Below, one piece after another: positions 51,217 through 60,035 of a stretch of DNA of 64,000 nucleotides (position 1 is its first letter; each line of letters opens with the position of its first letter). Both the position numbers and the translations under genes were made by a program. The notes beneath the pieces are model-generated. The model made no database searches. It had not been told where the DNA came from and worked only from the letters and a program-made list of their open reading frames with translations. Source of the stretch: Streptomyces acidiscabies (GTDB lineage: Bacteria > Actinomycetota > Actinomycetes > Streptomycetales > Streptomycetaceae); the NCBI RefSeq assembly GCF_020010905.1, contig NZ_JAGJBY010000002.1, forward strand, positions 3,348,001-3,412,000, in the 5' to 3' direction.

Positions 51217-52734
51217 GTGCTTCAGCACGAGCGGCGACTCTGTGAACGGTGCGGATGTTCCCTGAGTCAGTACAACGCCGACGCGCTCTGCACGGCCTGC
51301 GCTCGCTCACGAACGAGGGAGAACCGCACCCCTTCTGTCCCGCAACACGTGTGGCTCGACCCGGATGTCCGAAACGCGCTCGGCACCTGGGACTTCGGTA
51401 GCACCAGCCGCCTCATCCGACTCCGCAGCGGTCTCCGGCAGGAGGACATGGCCCACCTCACGGGCCTGAGCCAGGCGTTCCTGTCCATGTTGGAGAAGGG
51501 CAATCGCCGTCTCACCAACATCGACAAGATCATCGAGTTCCTCACGGGTCTCGATGTACCCGTCGGCCTGATCGCGCTTCCACTTCCGCAAGTTCCCGCG
51601 TCGGTGGTGCAGGAACACACGGCCCAGTTCGCCGGTGACGCTGATCCCAGCCTGCCCTGGACCGCGGCCCGTATGGTGGCAGCACTGGATATCGCGGTAG
51701 GAGGCAGAGAGATGGACCGTCGACGACTCCTCACCGCGAGCGGAGTCGCCCTCACCGCGTTCGTGAACGCATGGGACGCCGCCGAAGCCGAGCCTCTCCA
51801 GCGAGCAGCAGAAGGAAGCCGCCTCACCCACGACCTCCTCGACGGCCTCCAGCGCACGACCGACAACCTGCGAACCATGGACGCGAGCGACGGCAGCGGC
51901 ACGCTCACAAGTCTCAGCAACCGTCACCTCCAGTTCCTGAAGCACCTCCTGGAAGAAACGTCGTACGACGAGGCCAGAGGGCGGCGGCTCGCGGCGATCA
52001 TCGCCGACACCGCCGCGCAGACCGGATGGTTCGTCTTCGACTCCGGTGACCGCGACCGCCCGCTCAGCTATCTTTACGCCGCGCTCCGCGCCGCCAAGGT
52101 CTCACAAGACGTACGGCTCGGTGCCGGCGCCCTCTCCTACATCGCCATCCACGGCTATTCCACCGGCGCCCCTCACCACGCCGTCACCGCAGCACAGCGG
52201 GCTCGTGACAAGGTCAGAAAACTCGATACGCCTGCCCTCGAAGCGATGCTCCTGACCCGGCAGGCTCGTGGGCACGCCAAACTCGGCGAGCGGCAGGCGG
52301 CGCTCGCCGCGCTCGGAAGAGCTGCTGAACTGTGTTCCCAAGGCCGGTCGGAGCACGATCCGCACTGGCTCTACTGGATCAACGAGGGCGAGATCCACGG
52401 ACAGGCGGGCAGCTGCTATCTCGACCTCGGCGACCCTCGCAACGCCGTCGCCAGCTTCATGAAGGCCCGGGAGACGCACAATCCGGCGGAGCACCGCACC
52501 AGAGGACTGTTCCTCTCCCGCGCCGCAACCGCCCACATTGAGCAGGGCGACCTCGAAGCCGGTTGCGCCACGGCGCACGAGGTACTCGACCTTTCGGAGA
52601 GACTTCAGTCGGCACGGCTCGACAGCCACGTCACGAGCATGATCCAGCAACTCCGTACGGTCGCCCACAGCCCGTACGCTCAGGACGTACTGGAGCGACA
52701 CGTCGCCATGACGACCCCAGGGAGCCGAACGTGA
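51217..52734 (+). CDS. Zinc-ribbon/XRE/TPR regulator, cassette 1
   Basis: A 505-residue protein from GTG 51217 with GGGGGAGA upstream. N-terminus: CERCGCSLSQYNADALC, CTAC (a four-Cys zinc ribbon). Then XRE HTH: LIRLRSGLRQEDMAHLTGLSQAFL, LEKGNRRLTNIDKIIEFLTG. MDRRRLLTASGVALTAF is the frequent Tat-like linker. The rest is TPR-rich (AVASFMKARETHNPAEH; LFLSRAATAHIEQGDLEAG). Its stop overlaps the HAD gene (GTGA). Paralogue at 53568. Confidence 0.83.
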   Translation: MLQHERRLCERCGCSLSQYNADALCTACARSRTRENRTPSVPQHVWLDPDVRNALGTWDFGSTSRLIRLRSGLRQEDMAHLTGLSQAFLSMLEKGNRRLTNIDKIIEFLTGLDVPVGLIALPLPQVPASVVQEHTAQFAGDADPSLPWTAARMVAALDIAVGGREMDRRRLLTASGVALTAFVNAWDAAEAEPLQRAAEGSRLTHDLLDGLQRTTDNLRTMDASDGSGTLTSLSNRHLQFLKHLLEETSYDEARGRRLAAIIADTAAQTGWFVFDSGDRDRPLSYLYAALRAAKVSQDVRLGAGALSYIAIHGYSTGAPHHAVTAAQRARDKVRKLDTPALEAMLLTRQARGHAKLGERQAALAALGRAAELCSQGRSEHDPHWLYWINEGEIHGQAGSCYLDLGDPRNAVASFMKARETHNPAEHRTRGLFLSRAATAHIEQGDLEAGCATAHEVLDLSERLQSARLDSHVTSMIQQLRTVAHSPYAQDVLERHVAMTTPGSRT

Positions 52735-53462
52735 CCGACGCCGCGCAGGTCCTCGTGCTGTGGGACATCGACCGCACCCTGCTGTACGTCGGGGACATCG
52801 ACCGGCAGGTGTACCGGGAGACCTTCGCCGAGATCGTCGGCCGCCCCGCGCAACGACTTCCGGCCCGCGGCACCGGCGTCACCATGCCACTCGCCATTAG
52901 ATCCCTGCTCCTGGACAACGATGTCCCCGAGCCAGAAGTCCCCGCCCTGGTGCCGCGCATGGTGGCACTCCTGCCGCAGCGCCTCGCCGTGCACGCCGAC
53001 GATCTTCGCGAGCGAGGCGTACTCCTGCCCGGCGTCGTGGACGCCCTCAAGGCCGTACGCGCGCAACCGAACTTGCTTCCCACCGTCCTCACGGGAAACC
53101 TCAAGCCCAACGCACTACTGAAGCTCGAAGCGTTCGGCCTCGACGAGTTCCTCGACACGCAGATCGGCGGATACTCCTCGGACAACGACCACCGCCCGGC
53201 GCTCGTCGCCGTCGCGCAGGAACGGGCCCAGGCCAAGCACGGAACCACCATCTTCACCCGCACCAACACCGTCATCATCGGAGACTCCCTCGAAGACGTC
53301 CGTACGGGGCTCGAAGGCGGCGCAGCCGTGATCGCAGTCACGTCCGGCAAGGCCACCGCCGACGAACTTGCCGCAGCCGGCGCCGACCTGGTCCTCGACA
53401 GCCTCGAAGACGTCCCCCGACTCCTGGAGGCGATCGCTACGGCGACCCGCAACCGCACCTGA
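52731..53462 (+). CDS. HAD-superfamily phosphatase
   Basis: A 243-residue enzyme. VLVLWDIDRTLLYV has the DxDxT-like nucleophile motif, VLTGNLKPNALLKLEAFGL motif II, and VIIGDSLEDVRTGLEGGAAVIAV motif IV. The cap is helical (beta-phosphoglucomutase/phosphoglycolate-phosphatase class). Overlap with the regulator stop implies coupled translation. Substrate unknown; sugar phosphates or nucleotide-derived phosphates are common. Confidence 0.85.
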   Translation: MTDAAQVLVLWDIDRTLLYVGDIDRQVYRETFAEIVGRPAQRLPARGTGVTMPLAIRSLLLDNDVPEPEVPALVPRMVALLPQRLAVHADDLRERGVLLPGVVDALKAVRAQPNLLPTVLTGNLKPNALLKLEAFGLDEFLDTQIGGYSSDNDHRPALVAVAQERAQAKHGTTIFTRTNTVIIGDSLEDVRTGLEGGAAVIAVTSGKATADELAAAGADLVLDSLEDVPRLLEAIATATRNRT

Positions 53463-53505
53463 TGGCGGTCACCCGGTAGGAGGCTCCAACTGCCCGTATT
53501 ACACA

Positions 53506-53514
53506 AGTGATATG
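53506..53514. promoter_or_regulatory. AAGTGATAT motif upstream of cassette 2
   Basis: Same nine bases as the left half of the palindrome at 51148-51160, at 54 bp from the start at 53568. The right half is not conserved here (GAGCC in place of CACTG). Confidence 0.5.
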
Positions 53515-53567
53515 AGCCCGCACGTACTCCGCCTACGCTGGCGAGCGCAGACGGAAACGGGGGCGCG

Positions 53568-55046
53568 ATGCCAAGGTCCACTCGCGTATGCGTTGGCTGC
53601 GGATGCCACCTGAGCTTGTACAACGGCGAAGACCACTGCGCCGCGTGCGTCCGCGACAGTCGCCTCGACACCCGCGTCCAACACCACGTTCCGGACTTGG
53701 TCTGGCGAGATCCGGAGGTTCAGGCGGCACTCGCCACATGGGACTTCGGGAAGCTCAGCCGTCTCATCCGTGAACGGGCGGCGCTCCGCCAGGAAGACAT
53801 GGCCCACATGACGGGGCTCAGCCAGGGCTTCCTGTCCGCGCTCGAAGCAGGAACCCGTCGCCTGAGGAACCTCGACAAGGTCGCCAGTTTCCTCGAAGGC
53901 ATCGAGACACCCGAAGCCCTGCTCCCCCCACCGTTCCGTGAACATCGTGCAGCCCTCAAGCAACTGCCGCTGCCATCTCCGGACCCACCCGCCGTCGACC
54001 TCCAGGGCACGCACGGCCGGCCGACAACGGACCTCTACGAGCTTGCGGCACAAGCTGCCGCCGAGTCGCTGCTCTTCGCGGACGCCGCCACGAAGAGCAA
54101 CGTAAGCGAAATCCAGCTGGAAACGCTCGAATCCAGGATCACCCGGATCGCGACGGACTACGTCCACGCCCCGTTGCGCCCGCTCTTCCACGACCTGTTG
54201 TCGACGCGAGACCAACTCTTCTCACTGCTGCGCGGCCACCAACCACCGGGCCAGACCCGCGAGCTGTACCTCCTCGCCGGTACGAGCTGTCTGCTCCTCG
54301 CCCACGCGTCACAGAACCTCGGCGACCCGGACGCCGCAGTCGCCCAGCTCCAGACGGCCGGAACCTTCGCCGAGCATGCCGACCACGCCGACCTGCGAGC
54401 CTGGGTCAAGGGCACGGCCGCGCTGATCGCGGAGTGGTCCACCCACCCATACACGGCCATCGAGTACACACACCAGGCGACCCGGTTCACCCCTGTCGGC
54501 GAGACCCGGATCCGAACCGCGGCAATCCGAGCCCGCGCAGCGGCTCGCGTCGGAGACCGGAATACGGCAGAGGCCGCGCTCAGGGAACTTGAGCGCGCCC
54601 GCGAACAGCAGACGAACCCCGCCGGACTCGTCAGATTCGGAGGGCTCCTCACTTTCCCGGAAGCCAAGCAGGAGTACTACATCGGCGGAACGTACGCCCT
54701 CCTCGGCGAGCACGAGAAGGCCGAGCAGCACGCCACCGCCGCGATCGACTTGTACGAGGCTGGCCCCAAGGAGCAGCGCTCGTACGGCGACGAAGCGCTG
54801 GCTCGCCTCGACATCGTCACAGCGCGCATCGCAACAGGGGAGATCGAGGGCGCTGGCGAACAACTCCGGCCCATTCTCGACCTACCGGCCGACCGTCGTA
54901 TCCGGCAGCTCGGCGACGCCGTGCAGGGAGTGGCTAGGCTTCTCGAAGAACCACGGTTCGCCCGGAGCCCGGTGGTCCGCGAGCTTGCCGACGCCACTCG
55001 CGGCTATCAGGCCATCGACACGAGAGCGAAGGCCCTCACCTCATGA
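53568..55046 (+). CDS. Zinc-ribbon/XRE/TPR regulator, cassette 2
   Basis: A 492-residue paralogue of the protein at 51217: CVGCGCHLSLYNGEDHC and CAAC as zinc ribbon, LIRERAALRQEDMAHMTGLSQGFL and LEAGTRRLRNLDKVASFLEG as HTH. The TPR-like remainder (LTFPEAKQEYYIGGTYALLGEHEKAEQHATAAIDLYE) fits AfsR/SARP-class sensor regions. The ATG at 53568 follows GGGGGCGCG. Its stop overlaps the kinase start (ATGA). Confidence 0.83.
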   Translation: MPRSTRVCVGCGCHLSLYNGEDHCAACVRDSRLDTRVQHHVPDLVWRDPEVQAALATWDFGKLSRLIRERAALRQEDMAHMTGLSQGFLSALEAGTRRLRNLDKVASFLEGIETPEALLPPPFREHRAALKQLPLPSPDPPAVDLQGTHGRPTTDLYELAAQAAAESLLFADAATKSNVSEIQLETLESRITRIATDYVHAPLRPLFHDLLSTRDQLFSLLRGHQPPGQTRELYLLAGTSCLLLAHASQNLGDPDAAVAQLQTAGTFAEHADHADLRAWVKGTAALIAEWSTHPYTAIEYTHQATRFTPVGETRIRTAAIRARAAARVGDRNTAEAALRELERAREQQTNPAGLVRFGGLLTFPEAKQEYYIGGTYALLGEHEKAEQHATAAIDLYEAGPKEQRSYGDEALARLDIVTARIATGEIEGAGEQLRPILDLPADRRIRQLGDAVQGVARLLEEPRFARSPVVRELADATRGYQAIDTRAKALTS

Positions 55047-55918
55047 CGATGACGGTCTCCCCTGAGTCCGCCGCTCGTACGGCCTGCCGGACGGTGGGCC
55101 TGACCGACTGCCTCCTTTTCCCGCTTCACCACCACGCCACTTCTGTGTACCTGCTCGCTGGGGAGGGGGTCGTGGTCCGCGTCAGTCCCGTCTCCCAGCA
55201 GCAGCGCCTGTCGACGGCCGTCTCGCTCACGCGCTGGCTCGTCGCGAACGGCTTTCCGGCGACGGAGCCGGTCGACGTGTCCCAACCGGTGGCATACGGG
55301 CCGTACGCCGTCACGTTCTGGCGGCACTATCCTCAGCCCGCGAACAGGGTGCCTCCGGCAGGGCAGTTGGGCTCTCTGTTGAGCACCCTGCATTCGCTAC
55401 CAGCTCCGCCGGTGGCGCTGCCGAGGTACCAACCACTCACCTCGTTCAAGACCGCCGTCGAATCCAGTACCGACCTCGCACCGAACCACCGGTTGTGGCT
55501 CATGGAACGCGGACAAGAACTCCTCCACGCCTACGGAGAACTCGATTTCCCCCTGGGGCACGGGCACCTCCACGGCGACGCCTATCCGGGCAACACGCTC
55601 TGGGACGAGCGCGATGTCCGGCTCGGAGACTGGGACGAGGCGGCGGTCGGACCGCGCGAGATCGACTTGGCCAACACCTTCCAAGGAGTGCGCTTCGGTC
55701 GTACCTCCGCAGAACTGGACGACTTCAGCTCCCAGTACGGCTACGACCTCCGGCGCTGGCCCGGCCTTCAGGTCCTGTGCGGCATTCGGGACCTGCATAC
55801 ACTCGGTTCGTTCATTCGCCGGGCCGACCGCGGAGACACCGCCGCTGCGGAGCAGTTGTCGTACCGCATTGAGACGCTCAGGAGCACGGACACCCGGGCG
55901 CGATGGGGTGCGGCGTGA
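55043..55918 (+). CDS. Aminoglycoside phosphotransferase-like kinase
   Basis: A 291-residue protein. VYLLAGEGVVVRVSPVS gives the nucleotide-binding strand; LGHGHLHGDAYPGNTLW contains the HGDxxxxN catalytic loop and LGDWDEAAVGPREIDL the metal-binding Asp motif. So the active site is intact, unlike the protein at 37612. Likely phosphorylates a small alcohol or sugar; resistance is possible but not shown. Confidence 0.85.
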   Translation: MTMTVSPESAARTACRTVGLTDCLLFPLHHHATSVYLLAGEGVVVRVSPVSQQQRLSTAVSLTRWLVANGFPATEPVDVSQPVAYGPYAVTFWRHYPQPANRVPPAGQLGSLLSTLHSLPAPPVALPRYQPLTSFKTAVESSTDLAPNHRLWLMERGQELLHAYGELDFPLGHGHLHGDAYPGNTLWDERDVRLGDWDEAAVGPREIDLANTFQGVRFGRTSAELDDFSSQYGYDLRRWPGLQVLCGIRDLHTLGSFIRRADRGDTAAAEQLSYRIETLRSTDTRARWGAA

Positions 55919-55933
55919 GGACTTCGTGACCGT

Positions 55934-55974
55934 CTGGGGGCAAGGGGCGCAGGTTCAAATCCTGTCGTCCCGAC
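55934..55974 (+). other. Degenerate tRNA-Pro 3' fragment (attachment-site-like)
   Basis: The 27-bp sequence at 55948-55974 (CGCAGGTTCAAATCCTG onward) equals that at 57478-57504 exactly. The upstream part (CTGGGGGCAAGGGG) matches the other copy apart from two single-base deletions. It contains the T-arm and acceptor 3' strand of a tRNA-Pro gene but no 5' half, so it is a relic of site-specific integration. Confidence 0.7.
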
Positions 55975-56004
55975 TGTGGAAGTCGCAGGTCGGAAGCCGT
56001 TCTC

Positions 56005-56976
56005 TCAATTCTGGGAGGGCGGCTTCCGGTGTGTCCGGGGCCATGGTGGTCGCAGTGTGGTCGCACGCCCGGTCTGCTGCAGTGAAGCTGAAGGCCGGGG
56101 ACGCTGGGGTGGGGCGCCTACGGAGGGCGCCGCGGAGGCGGCCTGGAGGGCGTGCGGGTAGTCCAGGTGCGCGAACGCGGCGGTCTTCAGCCGACGGATC
56201 TCGTCACGATGATGGGCCCGGCTGCGCTCGCAGTGGTCCAGTCGGATGTCGCGCCAGGGCAGCCCGCAGATCTTCTCGTACAGGCCGGGGTGGTTCCGCT
56301 TGACGACGGCCAGGTAATGCGCTCCGCGATCGCTCAGGTAGGAGGCATGGCCATGCTGGGTGTGCAGCGCGTCTGCGGTGATCAACGTGCCGGTCAGATC
56401 GATGCCGTCCAGGAGCGGGGCGAAGGCCGGGATCTCGTTGCTCTTGCCGTCGACCTGCCGCTGGGCGAGGACCTGGCCGGGGTGGGTCGTCGCTGCGATC
56501 AGCACGGTGGCCGGCCGCTTCCCGGCACGGGAGCCGCGGAGCGTCTTGCCGTCGACGGCGATGACCGTCCGTCCCGGGGTTGGTGCCCGACGTTCTTGGA
56601 GGAAAAGCCCGATGGCGCGGTCCAGCGCATCGCCGTCCGCGGCGGCCAGGACAAGGCGGATGGTCGTGGTATGGGGTGGCCGGATGAGACCGGTCAACGG
56701 ATCGGGGCGGAACCCGAGCGAGGCCAGGACGCGCTGCGGCGCGTCAGCGATCCACTCGCCGATCGCCGTGACGGAGGCGGCCCCGGCCAGAACGGCGGCG
56801 GCTGCGGCGGCCAGCAGAGCCAGCCACGGGTGACGGACACCGCGACGAGCCCGCGGGTCGGGCACCGAGGCCAGATACCTCCGCAGGTCAGCGGTCATTT
56901 CCAGCGGGATAGGGCTGGAGGAGTTCCCCAGTTGCTGCAGGCATAACGGGATCCGGGAAGATGGGCTCGCAGGCAT
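56005..56976 (-). pseudogene. ISAs1-family transposase, C-terminally truncated
   Basis: A 323-residue frame from ATG 56976. RRYLASVPDPRARRGVRHPW is the conserved ISAs1 N-terminus; RTVIAVDGKTLRGSR holds the first catalytic Asp; GTLITADALHTQHGHASYL the second. HYLAVVKRNHPGLYE and RSRAHHRDEIRRLKTAAF continue the match until about residue 275, where unrelated sequence takes over and the third acidic residue with the C-terminus is lost. Probably inactive. Confidence 0.8.
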
Positions 56977-57461
56977 GGACTCGCTCGGTGCTCATACGGA
57001 CTCGACACCCACATGATCACCAGCGGCGATGCCTGTCCTGTATCCAGGTCACTCCGGAACGAAGCCGATATCTCATCACATCCTGCGCTCAGTAGGCGAA
57101 CCGCCCACCTCGCGACTTCTCAAAGACCCTGAGGGATTGGTGGCCGCCATGATCGCCCAGGGTGGACTTCGCTGCGAACGGGAAGGCATGCATGAGCAGG
57201 TCCTTCCGTACCTGCACCGCTGGGTGGCCGACCTGAAACCGATCTGAATCCTCGGACCATGGCTGATTGAAGTGCTGAAGCCCCCTTGCGGCCCTTGAGT
57301 CACCCTTTATGTCGCATTGAGACCTGAGTACCGCTTCCGTTGCTTTGGGGACCAGTTGGGGACCACACGGCCTGCACCGTAGTGAACGACGAAGCGCTTC
57401 GCACACAATATGCGCCCAGATTAAGTGAGTTATGTCAGGAAAATTCCCCTGACCCTCACTC
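56977..57461. other. Intergenic region between transposase relic and attachment site
   Basis: No supported gene. The plus-strand frame 57029-57247 (72 residues) matches no family and has no ribosome binding site. The stretch TTTGGGGACCAGTTGGGGACCA near 57340 and the lower-GC tail are reminiscent of sequence beside Streptomyces integrase genes and att sites. Confidence 0.5.
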
Positions 57462-57504
57462 CTGGGGGTCAAGGGGTCGCAGGTTCAAATCCTGTCGTCC
57501 CGAC
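57462..57504 (+). other. 3' half of tRNA-Pro(GGG): attachment-site repeat
   Basis: Reads CTGGGGGTCAAG (anticodon loop with GGG, then the anticodon stem 3' strand), a variable region, T-arm GCAGGTTCAAATCCTGT and acceptor strand CGTCCCGAC; 43 bases. The 5' half of the tRNA is not present, so it is not a functional tRNA but the duplicated 3' end left by an element that integrated into a tRNA-Pro gene. The intact gene is presumably to the left of this window. Confidence 0.72.
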
Positions 57505-57656
57505 GGTGATGGCCGCAGGCCGTGTCAGAGAGATCTGACACGGCCTCCGTGCGTTCCGGGGGAAGCGGGCGGCTTGCACGGCCATTCCGGTGAGGAGGCC
57601 GGCGGGCTAAAATCGGCCGACGCACAGGGGCGGGCTGATGCGGGGGGCGGTCCTTC

Positions 57657-58484
57657 ATGCGGATCATCAGCTGGAATCTTCTCGACGGCGGTAGGGGAAA
57701 CGGCAGCCACAAACGGCTGAACCGGGCGGTCGACATCGTGCACGCCTCCGCCCCCGACCTCGTCTTCTTCCAGGAAGCGCGCGACTTCGACGCACACGGC
57801 TGCCGCCTGCTCGACGACGTAGGGGGCCGGCTGCGGCTGTCCGGGTTCCTGTCCCCGTCGGACAGCGGATACCACGTCGCCGCATTCGTACGCCGCGATC
57901 TCGCCGTGACCTGCACCCGCTTCAGCCGTCCGGATTTCTTCCACGCCCTGATCGGTCTGCGCGTCGCGCTCCCGGACGGAGGCGTCCTCCACGCCCTGGG
58001 CGCGCACTGGTGCCCGGACTCCCCGGACGTCCGCCTGACCGAAGCGGCCAATCTGCTGAAACTCGTACGCGACGACGAGCCGACCCTGGTCGCCGGTGAC
58101 CTGAACTCCCCGGACCCGCACGGCGATCACACGGCGGCGATGGCGGCGATGCGGCCCGAGGACCGTGCGCGCTACTGCGCGCCGGACGGCAGCACGACCG
58201 CGGACACCCGCGCTCTTCGCCGACTGGAATCCGCCGGGCTGGTGGACGTGGGGCGGCTCCACGGCTCGACCGGTCACACCCTGCCGACCGCGTTACCCGT
58301 GCCGGGCGCGGCCTTCTCCCCGCTACGGCTCGACTACTTCTACGCGACAGCCCGGTTGGCGGCCACGACCACGGACTACCGCGTCCTCAGGAACGCGGAG
58401 ACCGACCGGATCTCCGACCACTACCCCATCGTGGTGGACCTGGACGTCACCCGGCTCGGTCCGACCACGGCCGAGCCGTCATGA
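57657..58484 (+). CDS. Endonuclease/exonuclease/phosphatase family protein
   Basis: A 275-residue EEP protein starting MRIISWNLLDGG. PDLVFFQEARDFDAH (metal Glu), LHALGAHWCPDSPD, TLVAGDLNSPDPHGDH (GDLN), LRLDYFYATA and RISDHYPIVVDL (catalytic His) complete the set. Its stop overlaps the next gene (ATGA). Fourth EEP gene of the window, but in the right-hand region beyond the island. Confidence 0.86.
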   Translation: MRIISWNLLDGGRGNGSHKRLNRAVDIVHASAPDLVFFQEARDFDAHGCRLLDDVGGRLRLSGFLSPSDSGYHVAAFVRRDLAVTCTRFSRPDFFHALIGLRVALPDGGVLHALGAHWCPDSPDVRLTEAANLLKLVRDDEPTLVAGDLNSPDPHGDHTAAMAAMRPEDRARYCAPDGSTTADTRALRRLESAGLVDVGRLHGSTGHTLPTALPVPGAAFSPLRLDYFYATARLAATTTDYRVLRNAETDRISDHYPIVVDLDVTRLGPTTAEPS

Positions 58485-59299
58485 CCGGCGCTCCGGAGCC
58501 TTCGAGACTGGAGAGCCGGAAAGTCCGGCGCCTGCTGCTCTGCTGCCTGGTCCTGCCTCCCGTCGCCTCGGTGGTCGCCTCGGCGATCGGGGCCCTGGAC
58601 CTGACCGCCAGCCTGACGATCATGGTCGGCGCCGACCTGACCCTCCTCACCATCCTGGTGGAGATCACACTCCAGGGCAGGGCCGCGCAACGCGCCGAGG
58701 TCAAGGCGTTCAGGAACGACGACGAAGCCGTGCCGTACCTGATCGCCCATGTCGTCCAGGAGCGCCCCCGCACGGTCGACCTGCTGGAGTACAGCGCGTT
58801 CGGAGCGCTGCCCCTGCTCGCGAAACTCGGCGAGGAGGGGTGCACGAGACAGGTCCGGCTCCTCGTCGCCCACCCGTCCGCCGCGATCAGCGACTACCAG
58901 CGGGACTACCGCCTCGCGGAGGGCCTGCGCGCGCTCGCGTACCGCATCCCGGCGGACCGCGCGCAGAGCATCGGGCTCCAGATCAAGTGCTACTCGGAGA
59001 CCGCCTCCCTGCGGGGGAGGCTCCTGGGCAAGGAGGTCCTGGCGGTCGGCTGGTACTCCTACGACGACCGCGGACTCGCCGACCCCGGGGGCCGGCCGCT
59101 GTCCGGTGCGTCCAACTCGCTCGTCGGCACCACCGTGCACAGCGCCGAGGGCCGGCATCTGATGAACCTCTACCAGCGTGTGTTCGAGAACCTGTGGCGG
59201 GACGCCGCCGAGCCCGATCAGGCGTGGGAGCCGTACCGCGGTGTGCTGCCGCATCTGCCCAGTGCCGAGTGGCTGACCGTGGTGCGGTCACATGCCTGA
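58481..59299 (+). CDS. Two-TM membrane protein, unrecognised
   Basis: A 272-residue protein. Residues about 16-62 hold two hydrophobic segments (LLLCCLVLPPVASVVASAIG and LTASLTIMVGADLTLLTIL). The cytosolic rest has LLEYSAFGALPLLAKLGEEG followed by RQVRLLVAHPSAAISDYQRD, a strand-helix pattern like a phospholipase-D-type or sensor domain, but without HKD motifs. The gene overlaps both neighbours, so it belongs in a tight operon. Function unknown. Confidence 0.68.
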   Translation: MTGAPEPSRLESRKVRRLLLCCLVLPPVASVVASAIGALDLTASLTIMVGADLTLLTILVEITLQGRAAQRAEVKAFRNDDEAVPYLIAHVVQERPRTVDLLEYSAFGALPLLAKLGEEGCTRQVRLLVAHPSAAISDYQRDYRLAEGLRALAYRIPADRAQSIGLQIKCYSETASLRGRLLGKEVLAVGWYSYDDRGLADPGGRPLSGASNSLVGTTVHSAEGRHLMNLYQRVFENLWRDAAEPDQAWEPYRGVLPHLPSAEWLTVVRSHA

Positions 59300-60035
59300 C
59301 CCCTCGCTCACCGCGCCGGGCCGTCTGATCGCCGAGGGGCGCGAAGCGCGGGTGTTCGGTCTCGATGGAGGGCGCGTCTTCCGGGTGAGCTGTGGTGGGT
59401 ACGGCAGTGACGAGCGGGCCTTCCTGGCTCATGTCGCGGCGTGGGAGCACGGTGCCCCCGTCCCGCGTCCCTATGGACCGGCTCGCATCGGCGGGCTGCC
59501 GGGACTGGTGATGGAGCGTCTGGACCCCTTCCATCTGCTGCACAGTCTGGGCAGGGCTCCGTGGACCGTGGTCACGGCCGGGCGTGTCCTGGGGGGTGTC
59601 CACGCGGCTGTGCACGGTGTGGTGGCACCCACGTCGCTGCCCACGATGCACGACGTGCTGAGGTCGCGTATCGCCTGCCGGGACCTGCCCCGGCACCGGC
59701 TGGAGCGGCTGATGCGGGACCTTCCCACCGGGAGCCGGCTTCTGCACGGGGACTTCAACCCGGCCAACCTGCTGAGGTGTCCCGCCACCGGTGCGTGGCT
59801 GACCGTCGACTGGTCCGGCGCCGCGCGGGGTTGCCCTGCCGCCGATGTCGCGCTCACTCTCGTCACCATCGCGCGTGGTGCGGTGCCGGCGGCGGCTCCG
59901 CGGTGGGCACGCGCGGCGGCGCCGGTGGGGCGGCGGCTGCTGTCCCGTGCCTACCTCGACGGCTACCGGGCGCGGTGTCCGCTCGATCTGGACGCCGTAC
60001 GGCAGTGGGCGGTGGTGTGGCGGTTGCTGCGGTGA
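59292..60035 (+). CDS. Phosphotransferase (APH-like kinase)
   Basis: A 247-residue APH-fold protein. REARVFGLDGGRVFRVS is the P-loop-like strand, LPGLVMERLDPFHLLHSLG the hinge; SRLLHGDFNPANLLRC (HGDxxxxN) and WLTVDWSGAARGCPAADVAL (metal Asp) are intact. Overlaps the preceding gene by 8 bp and the next (GTGA). Substrate unknown. Confidence 0.82.
   Translation: MPDPSLTAPGRLIAEGREARVFGLDGGRVFRVSCGGYGSDERAFLAHVAAWEHGAPVPRPYGPARIGGLPGLVMERLDPFHLLHSLGRAPWTVVTAGRVLGGVHAAVHGVVAPTSLPTMHDVLRSRIACRDLPRHRLERLMRDLPTGSRLLHGDFNPANLLRCPATGAWLTVDWSGAARGCPAADVALTLVTIARGAVPAAAPRWARAAAPVGRRLLSRAYLDGYRARCPLDLDAVRQWAVVWRLLR

Noticed and set aside
57029..57247. 72-residue plus-strand ORF
   Set aside because: No ribosome site, no family, lies in debris next to the att-like sequence.
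57462..57504. Functional tRNA gene
   Set aside because: Only the 3' half is present; D-arm and 5' acceptor strand are missing.
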